DNA of 8,862 nucleotides from Actinomycetes bacterium (GTDB lineage: Bacteria > Actinomycetota > Actinomycetes > Propionibacteriales > Nocardioidaceae), in NCBI GenBank assembly GCA_023396115.1, contig JAEWXC010000103.1, positions 1 through 8,862 on the forward strand. The letters are read 5' to 3'. Numbering within the stretch: position 1 is the stretch's first letter; every line of letters starts with the position of its first letter. The notes under the pieces are model-generated. The model was given only the letters and a program-made list of their open reading frames with translations. It was not told where the DNA came from and did no database searches. The translations under genes and the position numbers were made by a program. This document shows positions 1 to 7,074 of the stretch, one piece after another.

Positions 1-1968
1 GTGCAGGGCCAGGGCCTTGACGTCGTCGGGGAACGAGCCGCGGATCCGCTCCACCTCGGCCGGCAGCGGCGCGTCGCCCATCACCGCGACCTCCTCGCCG
101 ATGTCCTTCATCAGCATCCGGACCGGCGCCGCGTCGCGCAGCACCATCACCAGATTCTCGCCGTGCGGCATGAACGCCAGGTCGTGGGCGAGCAGGCAGT
201 GCACCACCGGGCGCAGGTAGGCGTCCAGGTACCTGCGCAACCAGGTGCGCGGCGCCAGCCCGGAGGCAGCGACCAGCGCGGTGGCGTAGGCGGCGCCGTC
301 GTGGTCGCGGTGCAGCAGGGCGGCCATCGTGGCGGCCTTCTCATCGGCACCCAGGTGCGCGGCGGGGCTCTCCCGCCACAGCGCGGCGACCATCTTGCGG
401 TACGGCGAGGGCTCCTCGAGGGCGTGGAACACGTCCCCGGTCCAGCCCACGGCGGCCAGCTCGCGCAGCACCCCGAACCCGCGGTCCTTCAGCTCGACGT
501 CACCGGCGACCAGGTCGGCGACCCAGTCGTTGATCGCGGGGGTGGCGGCCATGTAGGCGGGGGAGAGGCCCCGCATGAAGCCCATGTTCTGGATCGACAG
601 GGCCGTCTTCACGTAGTGCCGGGTGGGCTCGGAGGTGTTGAAGTACGTCCGGATCGACTGCTGCGGGCGCAGGTCGTCCTCGCCCTCACCGAGCAGCACC
701 ACGGCCCGGCGGGCCACGTCGGGTGCGAACGTCACGGCCAGCTTGTGCCGCCACTGCCACGGGTGCACCGGCACGAACCGGTAGTCGGCCGGGTCCAGCC
801 CGAGGCCGGTCAGCACCGAGGTGAACCGGTCGACCTGCGCCTGCCCGAGTTCACCGGCATACAGGGTGGCCTCGTCGACCCCGCGGCCCAGCGACAGGTG
901 CGACTCGTCGCGGCGGACCGCCACCCACAGCAGCCGCAGGTCCCGGCTGGTCTCCGGTGCCCACGCGGCGTGGTCGTCGACGGCGAAGCCGATCCGCCCG
1001 TTGTTGGCCACGAACCCTGGGTGCCCCTGACTCATCGCGCCCTCGACGCCCTGGTGGTCGGCGTCGACCAGGTCGGTGGCGCTGAGCCGCTGGTGCTCGA
1101 ACTTCCAGCAGGCCGAGGCGGTGGTGGCGGCCAGCTCCTCCAGGTAGGTGGGCAGCAGGTGCGGCGGGATGCCGAGCACCGGGGCGAACTCCGCGACGAA
1201 CGCCTGGGCGTCCACCGGGGCGTCGGCCCCCTCGGTGCGACGCACCAGGCTGGCCGGGTCCACCACCCAGTGCTCGAGGGCGAACCGGCGGGCGGTGAAC
1301 GAGTAGGTGGAGCGGGGGCCGTGCAGCTCGAAGCCGACACCGCCGGTGGCGACGGGGGAGAGCAGCCGCTCGTGGCTGAACTCGGCGACGGCCTTGGCGA
1401 CCAGCTCCCGGTGCGCGCGGTCGAGGTGCTCGGGGCGCAGGTGCGCGGCGCCGAACGCCTCCCGGGTGCAGACCGAGAGCATCGCGGTCTTGCCCGGCAG
1501 CGCGATCTCCCGGAGATCGGTGAACCCGGCGCGGGTGTTCTTGGCCCGGATCGCGGTGTTGCCCGCGTCCGGTTCGACCACGACCCGGCGGGTGCCGGGC
1601 TGGTCGAAGCAGTGCTCGAGCACCGCGGTGAAGACGGCGGTGGTGAACCCCGGGACCGGGTCCCCCTCGGGCGGGGCGACCAGCACGTGCATGCCCAGGT
1701 CGCCGGGGAGCAGGTCGGGCAGGTCGACCAGTCCGGCCAGCTCGCTGCGCGCCGGGTCGTAGGTCTCGCACAGGAAGGCGGGGGCGTCGTCGACCCGGCC
1801 CAGCCAGGCGTCGTGGTGGGGGTGCTCGGCGATGCGGGTGTACTCCGTCAGGACCTCCTCGGGGCTGGCCTGCGTCATGCCCCAGTGCCGGGACCGCGGG
1901 TGGGTCACCCAGCGGTGCAGGGTGTCGCGGTGCTCGGCGGGGTCGAGCGGTTCGATCGTGATCCTCAC
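1..1968 (-). CDS. Fused DesC-DesD: GNAT acyltransferase + IucA/IucC NIS siderophore synthetase (3' end beyond window)
   Basis: An open frame of 656 codons without a stop runs off the left edge. It starts at GTG 1968-1966, overlapping the desB-like stop as GTGA, with GGAGG 7 nt upstream. Residues 1 to about 174 resemble DesC-type GNAT acyltransferases: HPHHDAWLG at 49-57 and RRVVVEPDAGN at 127-137. From about residue 177 the chain continues directly into a DesD-like NIS synthetase: GHPGFVANNGRIGF at 315-328, VHPWQW at 401-406, QSIRT at 437-441, a conserved K454, and FMPHGEN at 599-605. By family knowledge the first half acylates N-hydroxycadaverine with succinyl- or acetyl-CoA, and the second uses ATP to condense the units into desferrioxamines in the cytoplasm. 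DesD proteins are near 600 aa, so roughly 120 residues are probably missing. Streptomyces encodes the two as separate genes; no stop or shift separates them here. Confidence 0.93.
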   Translation of the reverse strand, partial: MRITIEPLDPAEHRDTLHRWVTHPRSRHWGMTQASPEEVLTEYTRIAEHPHHDAWLGRVDDAPAFLCETYDPARSELAGLVDLPDLLPGDLGMHVLVAPPEGDPVPGFTTAVFTAVLEHCFDQPGTRRVVVEPDAGNTAIRAKNTRAGFTDLREIALPGKTAMLSVCTREAFGAAHLRPEHLDRAHRELVAKAVAEFSHERLLSPVATGGVGFELHGPRSTYSFTARRFALEHWVVDPASLVRRTEGADAPVDAQAFVAEFAPVLGIPPHLLPTYLEELAATTASACWKFEHQRLSATDLVDADHQGVEGAMSQGHPGFVANNGRIGFAVDDHAAWAPETSRDLRLLWVAVRRDESHLSLGRGVDEATLYAGELGQAQVDRFTSVLTGLGLDPADYRFVPVHPWQWRHKLAVTFAPDVARRAVVLLGEGEDDLRPQQSIRTYFNTSEPTRHYVKTALSIQNMGFMRGLSPAYMAATPAINDWVADLVAGDVELKDRGFGVLRELAAVGWTGDVFHALEEPSPYRKMVAALWRESPAAHLGADEKAATMAALLHRDHDGAAYATALVAASGLAPRTWLRRYLDAYLRPVVHCLLAHDLAFMPHGENLVMVLRDAAPVRMLMKDIGEEVAVMGDAPLPAEVERIRGSFPDDVKALALH

Positions 1969-3296
1969 GAGGCCACCTCCGTGTCGTGCTGCGGGTGCCG
2001 GAACCGGTCGGGGACCCCGAACTCCTGGAACGCGATCTGCTTCTCCACGCTGTAGACCTCGCGGCCGGTCGCTGCGGCCAGGATCACCGAGTTGCGGTGG
2101 GCGCCCATGCCCAGGTCGGGGGCGACGAAGCCGTGGGTGTGCTCCTCGCCGTTCTGCACCCACACCTCCCGGTCGCCGGTGTCGACCGAGTACGTCGGCG
2201 AGGCCAGGTAGCGGCCACGCTCGTCGAGGCGGAGCCGGTCGCGGACCCCGGTCAGGAACTCCGGGACCTCGGAGCGGTAGCCGGTGGCCAGCACCACGGC
2301 GCTGGAGTGCAGCGTGTAGTCCTCGTCGGTCTCGGTGTGGTGCAGGCCGAGGCGGTAGCGGTCGCCGTCGGGTTCCAGCGCGGTCAGTTCGCTGGAGGTG
2401 AGCAGGGTGGTGTCGGCGGGTGCGGAGACCGAGCGGGTGTACAGCAGCTCGTGGATCGCGTCGACGGTCCCGGTCGAGATGCCCTTGTACAGGCCGCGCT
2501 GGGCGCCGAGGAGTCGCTCGCGGGTGGCGGCCGGGAGGCCCTGGAAGTGCGCGGAGTACTCCGGTGAGGTGAGTTCCAGGGTGAGCTTGGAGTACTCCAT
2601 GGAGAAGAACCGCGGGCTCCGGGTGACCCAGGTCAGGTGATAGCCGTGGTCGGGCTGGGCGGTGAGCAGGTCGAGGTAGACCTCGGCGGCGGACTGGCCG
2701 CTGCCCACGACGGTGATCGAGTCCCGGGCGAGCAGTTCCTCGCGACGGTGCAGGTGGTCGGCGGCGTGCAGGACCGGACCGGCGGGTTCGGTCGCGGCGG
2801 CTGCGGTGGCACAGGTGGGAAGGTGGACGGGGGTGCCGGTGCCGAGCACGAGGCGGCGACCCCGGACCACCTGTCCGCCGGCGCAGGTGACCACGTAGCT
2901 CTCACCGTCGTGGTCGACCGCAGTGACCGCGTGGCCGAAGCGGACCCGGTCGGCGGCGGCGAGCTGGTCGGCGACCCAGCGGCAGTACTGGTTGTACTCG
3001 CGTCGCAGCGGGGCGAAGTTCTCCCGGATGTAGAACGGGTACAGCCGGCCGGTCTGCTTGAGGAAGTTGAGGAACGAGAACCGCGAGGTCGGGTCGGCCA
3101 GGGAGACCAGGTCGGCCAGGAACGGGACCTGGAGGGTGGCCTCGGGGAACAGCAGCCCGGGGTGCCAGTCGAAGGAGTCGCGGGCGTCGAGGAACACGCA
3201 GTTGAGGTCCTCGACGGGGTGGGCGAGGGCGGCCAGGCCGAGGTTGAAGGGCCCCAGGCCGATGCCGACGAGGTCGTGGATTCGGGTGGTGCTCAT
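1965..3296 (-). CDS. desB: Siderophore diamine/lysine N-monooxygenase (DesB/IucD family)
   Basis: 443 aa, the usual length for FAD- and NADPH-dependent N-hydroxylating monooxygenases of siderophore synthesis. The N-terminal FAD-binding motif is GIGLGPFNLGLAAL at residues 11-24, the NADPH-binding motif is GSGQSA at 198-203, and the family's late ATGY motif is at 337-340 with DLGMGAHRNS at 394-403. In this family O2 and NADPH hydroxylate a terminal amine; between a decarboxylase and DesC-DesD the substrate is most likely cadaverine, giving N-hydroxycadaverine. The start is ATG 3296-3294, overlapping the desA stop as ATGA, with GGAGG at 3308-3304 and a 7-nt spacer. The same frame stays open far upstream through desA (to about 4766), but that part is an antisense-like artefact of high G+C. 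The protein ends at TGA 1967-1965, overlapping the next start. Cadaverine versus lysine specificity is inferred from neighbours, not from residues. Confidence 0.95.
   Translation of the reverse strand: MSTTRIHDLVGIGLGPFNLGLAALAHPVEDLNCVFLDARDSFDWHPGLLFPEATLQVPFLADLVSLADPTSRFSFLNFLKQTGRLYPFYIRENFAPLRREYNQYCRWVADQLAAADRVRFGHAVTAVDHDGESYVVTCAGGQVVRGRRLVLGTGTPVHLPTCATAAAATEPAGPVLHAADHLHRREELLARDSITVVGSGQSAAEVYLDLLTAQPDHGYHLTWVTRSPRFFSMEYSKLTLELTSPEYSAHFQGLPAATRERLLGAQRGLYKGISTGTVDAIHELLYTRSVSAPADTTLLTSSELTALEPDGDRYRLGLHHTETDEDYTLHSSAVVLATGYRSEVPEFLTGVRDRLRLDERGRYLASPTYSVDTGDREVWVQNGEEHTHGFVAPDLGMGAHRNSVILAAATGREVYSVEKQIAFQEFGVPDRFRHPQHDTEVAS
1976..1980 (-). promoter_or_regulatory. Ribosome binding site fixing the start of the fused DesC-DesD gene
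   Basis: GGAGG on the minus strand, 7 nt before GTG 1968-1966 and inside the last codons of the desB-like gene. The same motif and the same spacing precede the other two genes of the operon (3304-3308 and 4737-4741). This supports the GTG start and a start/stop overlap with desB rather than an internal ATG. Confidence 0.8.
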
Positions 3297-4729
3297 CGGG
3301 CGACCTCCAGGGCGGTGCGGCCGGTCTCGCGGATCTCCTCGACGATCTCCAGGACGCTGGCGAGCGTGGCGCGGGGGTTGAGCAGGGTCAGCTTGAGGTA
3401 CTGGCGGCCGTCGACCTTGGTGGCCGCGACGACCGAGCGGCCCCGGCTCCACACGGCAGCACGGATCCGGCGGTTGAGCTCGTCGGTGGCCTCGTCGTCG
3501 AGGCCCTCGGGGGTGTAGCGGAAGACCACGGTGGACAGCTGCGAGGGCGGCGCCAGGTCGAGGTCGTCGAGGTCGCGGAGCCGGTGGTGCACCTGGCGGG
3601 CGAGGTCGATGACGGTGTCGAGGTAGGAGCCGACGAGGTCCGGCCCCATGACGCGGAGCGTGAGCCACAGCTTGAGCGCGTCGAAGCGGCGGGTGGTCTG
3701 CAGCGACTTGTCCACCTGGTTGGGGTTGGCCGAGTCGCGGGGGTTGAGGTAGTCGGCGTACCAGGCCGCGTGGGTCAGGGTGGTGCCGTCGCGGACCAGC
3801 AGGGCGCTGGAGGAGACCGGCTGGAACCAGGTCTTGTGGTAGTCGACGGTGACCGAGTCGGAGCGTTCGATCCCGTCGAGCAGGTGCCGGTGGGTGGGGG
3901 AGGCGAGCAGGCCCCCGCCGTAGGCGGCGTCGACGTGGAACCAGGCGTCGTGGGCCTGGCACAGGTCGGCGACCGGGTGCAGCGGGTCCACCATCCCGAA
4001 GTCGGTGGTGCCGGCGGTGGCGACCACGGCGATCGGGACCTGGCCAGCGGCGACGCAGCGGTCGAGCTGGTCGGCCAGGGCGGCGACGTCCATGCGCCGG
4101 TCGGGGCCGGTGGGGACGGCGATCGTGGCGTCGTCGAGCCCGAGCAGCCGGGCGGACTTGGCGATCGAGAAGTGGCTGTCGGCGGAGGTGAGGATCCGCA
4201 TGGCGGTGGGTGCGACGCCACGTCGGTTGGCTTCGCCGCGGGCGAGCAGCAGAGCCTGGAGGTTCGACTGGCTGCCGCCGCTGGTGAAGATCCCGTCCCG
4301 GGTCGGCTCGGGGTATCCGACGCGACCGGCGGTCCAGTCGACCAGGTGACGCTCCATGAAGGTGCCGCCGACGGACTGGTCGAAGGTGTCCATCGAGGTG
4401 TTCACCGCCGAGAGGAGCAGCTCGGCCACCAGGGCCGGGATCACCACCGGGCAGTTCAGGTGCGCGGCGTACCGCTCGTCGTGGAACCAGACGGCGTCGT
4501 CGAGCCAGAGGTCGCGGACCTCGGCGAGCGCGGCCCCGGTGTCGCCCAGCGGGCGGTCCAGGTCGACGTCGGCCACGGGCTTCGCGGCCAGCTCGGGGGA
4601 GCGGCCGGTGGTCGGGCCGTCGACCCGGGTGAGCTGGTCCAGCAGCAGCCGGAGCCCGTCGGTGACGTCGTCGGCGTACTGGTGGGCGTTGTCGGGGTGG
4701 AACAGATGGCGCAGGGGTGGGGTGGACAC
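3293..4729 (-). CDS. desA: PLP-dependent L-lysine decarboxylase (DesA-like)
   Basis: 478 aa, matching group II PLP-dependent decarboxylases. Visible motifs are TSGGSQSN at 149-156 (phosphate side of the cofactor site), HVDAAYGGG at 265-273 with D267 expected to contact the pyridine nitrogen, and DYHKTWFQP at 296-304 with K299 as the expected Schiff-base lysine. Followed directly by the N-hydroxylase and DesC-DesD genes, its likely job is turning L-lysine into cadaverine, the first step of desferrioxamine synthesis. The start is GTG 4729-4727 with GGGAGG at 4742-4737 and a 7-nt spacer. It is the first gene of the operon and lies 39 bp downstream of an IdeR/DtxR-like operator, so iron repression is expected. 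Aspartate or 2,4-diaminobutyrate decarboxylase is the main alternative by sequence family; the neighbours argue for lysine. Confidence 0.93.
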   Translation of the reverse strand: MSTPPLRHLFHPDNAHQYADDVTDGLRLLLDQLTRVDGPTTGRSPELAAKPVADVDLDRPLGDTGAALAEVRDLWLDDAVWFHDERYAAHLNCPVVIPALVAELLLSAVNTSMDTFDQSVGGTFMERHLVDWTAGRVGYPEPTRDGIFTSGGSQSNLQALLLARGEANRRGVAPTAMRILTSADSHFSIAKSARLLGLDDATIAVPTGPDRRMDVAALADQLDRCVAAGQVPIAVVATAGTTDFGMVDPLHPVADLCQAHDAWFHVDAAYGGGLLASPTHRHLLDGIERSDSVTVDYHKTWFQPVSSSALLVRDGTTLTHAAWYADYLNPRDSANPNQVDKSLQTTRRFDALKLWLTLRVMGPDLVGSYLDTVIDLARQVHHRLRDLDDLDLAPPSQLSTVVFRYTPEGLDDEATDELNRRIRAAVWSRGRSVVAATKVDGRQYLKLTLLNPRATLASVLEIVEEIRETGRTALEVAR

Positions 4730-4768
4730 GTGCTTGCCTCCCGAGAGAGTGAGTTAGGCAATGCATAC

Positions 4769-4787
4769 TTAGGCAAGGGTTACCTTA
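4769..4787 (-). promoter_or_regulatory. IdeR/DtxR (DmdR)-type iron box controlling the siderophore operon
   Basis: Plus-strand TTAGGCAAGGGTTACCTTA agrees at about 14 of 19 positions with the known actinobacterial DtxR/IdeR consensus TTAGGTTAGGCTAACCTAA, including the outer TTAGG and ACCT arms. It lies 40-58 bp before the desA GTG start, where Fe(II)-loaded repressor would cover the promoter. A second TTAGGCAA at 4754-4761 repeats the left arm 15 bp away, nearer the gene. A weak -10-like element, TATGCA (4767-4762 on the minus strand), falls between the two; no convincing -35 was seen, so the exact promoter is uncertain. Confidence 0.85.
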
Positions 4788-4972
4788 CTCGTCGTCCGTG
4801 GGGGCGGAAGGTGGGGTGGGGGTGAGCCCAGTCACGTGGGTGCAGGTGGGTGCGGACAGCGTGGTCATGACCTCGACCTGCCATGGCACCCGCGGAACCG
4901 GGCCCCCGGATGGCAGGCGGCCGGTCTGGGGGGACGGCCGACTGGCGACCGACTCGGACGACTCCTGGTCCG

Positions 4973-6994
4973 TCAGGCGCCGGACCGTTCCGCGTACCAC
5001 TCGCGGGCGGCGACGACCGTTTCCTCGTCCTGGCGCGGCCTCATCCCGTCCGGGTGCGTGATCAGACGGTGCTTTCCGGCGGCGGCCAGAGCCAGGGCGC
5101 GGGCGGTGTCGGAGAGCTGGTCGTCATCGACGGTCTGGGTGATCCGGTGCCACCAGGACATGGTGTTGCCGACGGCGTAGTGCCACATCGGCTGGGCGGG
5201 GTCGGCGAGTGCGATCAGGTCGCGGGCGAGCACGTGCTCGCGGATGCCGAGGCTGCCGTCGTTGATGAGTGCGTCGAGGACCGCCTGGGGCGCGTGGCCG
5301 CTGAGTCGCGCCTGGGCCAGTGCCCACTGCTTCACCTGACCGGTGTCGTGCTGGCCGGACGCGGTGTGCCCGAGCAGCGGGACGATGTTCTCCTCGGTGG
5401 GCGCACCCAGCACGGTCATCAGGGCCAGCGGAGTCTTCCAGGTCCGCGAGGGCTTCTGCCACCACGTCAGCAGGGCCGCGGCCAACGGGTGCTCGAGCTC
5501 CTGGGCCAGACACGTCAGCACGACCAGTGGGTGGCGCCACTCGGTGTAGGTCGTCTCGTACTTCTTGGCCAGCTTCTTGCGCCACTGCGGGGCCAGGGCG
5601 TCGATGTCGTCGGCACTCGCCACCCCGTGGGCGTAGAGCAGTTCGAGGCAGAAGCCCAGGCCCTGCATCTCGGTGCGCGGGTCCGCGACCTGCGCCCGCA
5701 GCCACGCGGTCTTCGCCTCGTCGAGCTGGCGGTAGTTCTCCCAGTGAGGGGTGAGGAGCGACTCGCTGGTGGTCAGGTCCGGCCCGACCAGGACCGTCGG
5801 TGCCGGTGTCGCGGCGAAGCGGGCGAGGTCACGGTGGAGGTCGGCCACGGAGTAGTCGGACCTGATCACGGCGTCGGCCGGCTGTGAGTCGGCCCAGGCC
5901 CGTAGCTTGGCGATTGCGGGCTCGGCGCGGGCGGCGTACGTCGCGCGCAGGCGATCGGGAAGCCGTTCATCGAGGCTGTTGGTCAGCGTTCGCAGGGCCG
6001 CCGGCTGGTGAGCCGGGGAGGGATCGCCGAGGAGCTGGCTCTGCAGGCGTTGTGCGGTGATCGAGAACTCGTGCCACAGCGAGTCCGGGACGCCCGCCTG
6101 CTCCAGTTCGCTGGCTGCGGTGAGGATCGCGGGCAGGGGGTCGGTGACCGATTCCCCGACCCTCGCGGTCAACCATGCGCCGACCGCCTCCCGGTCCCCG
6201 GCGAACGTCGGCCCGCGCAGGAAGTCGACCGCGCGAGGGTCGGGAACACTCGCCACCACGCTGTAGACGTCGGCACCGATCTCGCTGGCCGCTGCCCACG
6301 CACTCTCGTCCTCGGTCCGGAGCATGGCGCGGAGCAGGGGCTGCCACCCCTCGACCACTGTGAGTCGGCCGGTGTGCTCGCTCAGCCAGCGAGCACCCAG
6401 AGCTCGGGCGTCCTCGGGGGACACTGCATCGCGAAGCTCCAGAGCCCGGACTGCCCCGGTGAGGGACTCGAGCCGACCGCCTGCGTCGATCCGGGCCTGC
6501 AGCCAGGCTGTCTCTGCCTCGGTGAGGGGCGGATACGTCCATCGCGAGACACTGCGGCTGACCGGTGCCGTGAGCCGCTCGAGCAACTTGCGGCTCCCGA
6601 CGGCGTCGTCGGGAGCCGGCAGCCCGTCGGGGTCGTGGGCGGTGACCTTGTCCAGCTCAAAGGCTCCGTGCGGACCGTGGTCGATGATCGTGAAGCCGTC
6701 AGGACCGGAACCGAGCCCGGCCCGCACCGTCGCGTGGTCCCCACCCCAGTGGATCAGCAGGGGACCGACGTACTGTCCCCGCTTCGGAAAGGCACGTTCA
6801 TGGGACTGCCAGTGCCAGAAGGCGAAGCTGTCGGGGACCGGGCCGCCCACCTGCTCGGCGAGTTCGGCGTGGTCATCGTGCCCGTCGGACTGGGTGTACC
6901 GGTCACGGATGGGCGGAGCCAACGCCACGAAGGTCTCGTCGCCGAGTCCCTTCCACCACTCCAGGATGATCGCCGTGTCGCTGCGGGCTGCCAT
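4973..6994 (-). CDS. Unrecognised 673-aa protein with an internal duplicated helical region
   Basis: I do not recognise this family. The start is ATG 6994-6992 with GGAGAGG at 7009-7003 and an 8-nt spacer. There is no signal peptide and no membrane segment, so it is probably cytoplasmic. Residues 1-150 form a Trp-rich N-terminal region (WW at 13-14, FWHWQ at 59-63, LLIHWGGDH at 79-87). Two later stretches resemble each other: about 157-310 and 424-580. Both open with L-x-E-A-x-T-A-W-L (157-165; 424-432), then share LEL (185-187; 450-452), an acidic D, AL and W (D195, A198-L199, W203; D463, A466-L467, W471), and a W-x(1,2)-P-L step (217-220; 486-490). The composition suggests helical, scaffold-like repeats, with no obvious catalytic motif. 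It lies 80 bp downstream of another unknown gene in the same direction and may be co-transcribed with it. No T-tract terminator was evident in the 185 bp between its stop and the iron box. Confidence 0.85.
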   Translation of the reverse strand: MAARSDTAIILEWWKGLGDETFVALAPPIRDRYTQSDGHDDHAELAEQVGGPVPDSFAFWHWQSHERAFPKRGQYVGPLLIHWGGDHATVRAGLGSGPDGFTIIDHGPHGAFELDKVTAHDPDGLPAPDDAVGSRKLLERLTAPVSRSVSRWTYPPLTEAETAWLQARIDAGGRLESLTGAVRALELRDAVSPEDARALGARWLSEHTGRLTVVEGWQPLLRAMLRTEDESAWAAASEIGADVYSVVASVPDPRAVDFLRGPTFAGDREAVGAWLTARVGESVTDPLPAILTAASELEQAGVPDSLWHEFSITAQRLQSQLLGDPSPAHQPAALRTLTNSLDERLPDRLRATYAARAEPAIAKLRAWADSQPADAVIRSDYSVADLHRDLARFAATPAPTVLVGPDLTTSESLLTPHWENYRQLDEAKTAWLRAQVADPRTEMQGLGFCLELLYAHGVASADDIDALAPQWRKKLAKKYETTYTEWRHPLVVLTCLAQELEHPLAAALLTWWQKPSRTWKTPLALMTVLGAPTEENIVPLLGHTASGQHDTGQVKQWALAQARLSGHAPQAVLDALINDGSLGIREHVLARDLIALADPAQPMWHYAVGNTMSWWHRITQTVDDDQLSDTARALALAAAGKHRLITHPDGMRPRQDEETVVAAREWYAERSGA

Positions 6995-7031
6995 GGTTCC
7001 TACCTCTCCGAACCGGGCGGACCGAAACGTC

Positions 7032-7045
7032 CGAGGTCGACCTCG
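7032..7045. promoter_or_regulatory. Perfect 14-bp palindrome between the two unknown genes
   Basis: CGAGGTCGACCTCG reads the same on both strands. It lies in the 80-bp gap, 38-51 bp before the start of the 673-aa gene and 30 bp after the stop of the upstream gene. It could be an operator for a dimeric repressor, or fold in RNA as a 5-bp stem with a TCGA loop. No run of T follows it, so it is a poor candidate for an intrinsic terminator. The role is inferred from position only. Confidence 0.4.
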
Positions 7046-7074
7046 ACTCGCCGATGAAGGTCACCCGCGCCGCC

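Noticed and set aside
1..2055. 684-codon open frame on the plus strand
   Set aside because: It is antisense to the fused DesC-DesD gene, which has clear family motifs; such long antisense frames are common at this G+C, and its product is low-complexity Gly/Val/Gln/Arg-rich.
3297..4766. Upstream extension of the desB frame to give a 933-aa protein
   Set aside because: The extension overlaps desA in another frame and is Arg/Pro-rich nonsense; the ATG at 3296 with GGAGG and the ATGA overlap is the convincing start.
3584..4825. 413-codon plus-strand frame opposite desA
   Set aside because: Shadow of desA: Gly/Val-rich composition, no recognisable motif, and it runs across the iron box.
4918..4940. 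Possible terminator hairpin (CGGCCG repeated at 4918-4923 and 4935-4940)
   Set aside because: Each arm is itself a palindrome, the stem cannot extend beyond 6 bp, and there is no T-tract on the minus strand.
4883..7057. Long plus-strand frames opposite the 673-aa gene
   Set aside because: They mirror the minus-strand gene, which has a good Shine-Dalgarno sequence, balanced amino-acid composition and internal repeats; the plus-strand products are low complexity.
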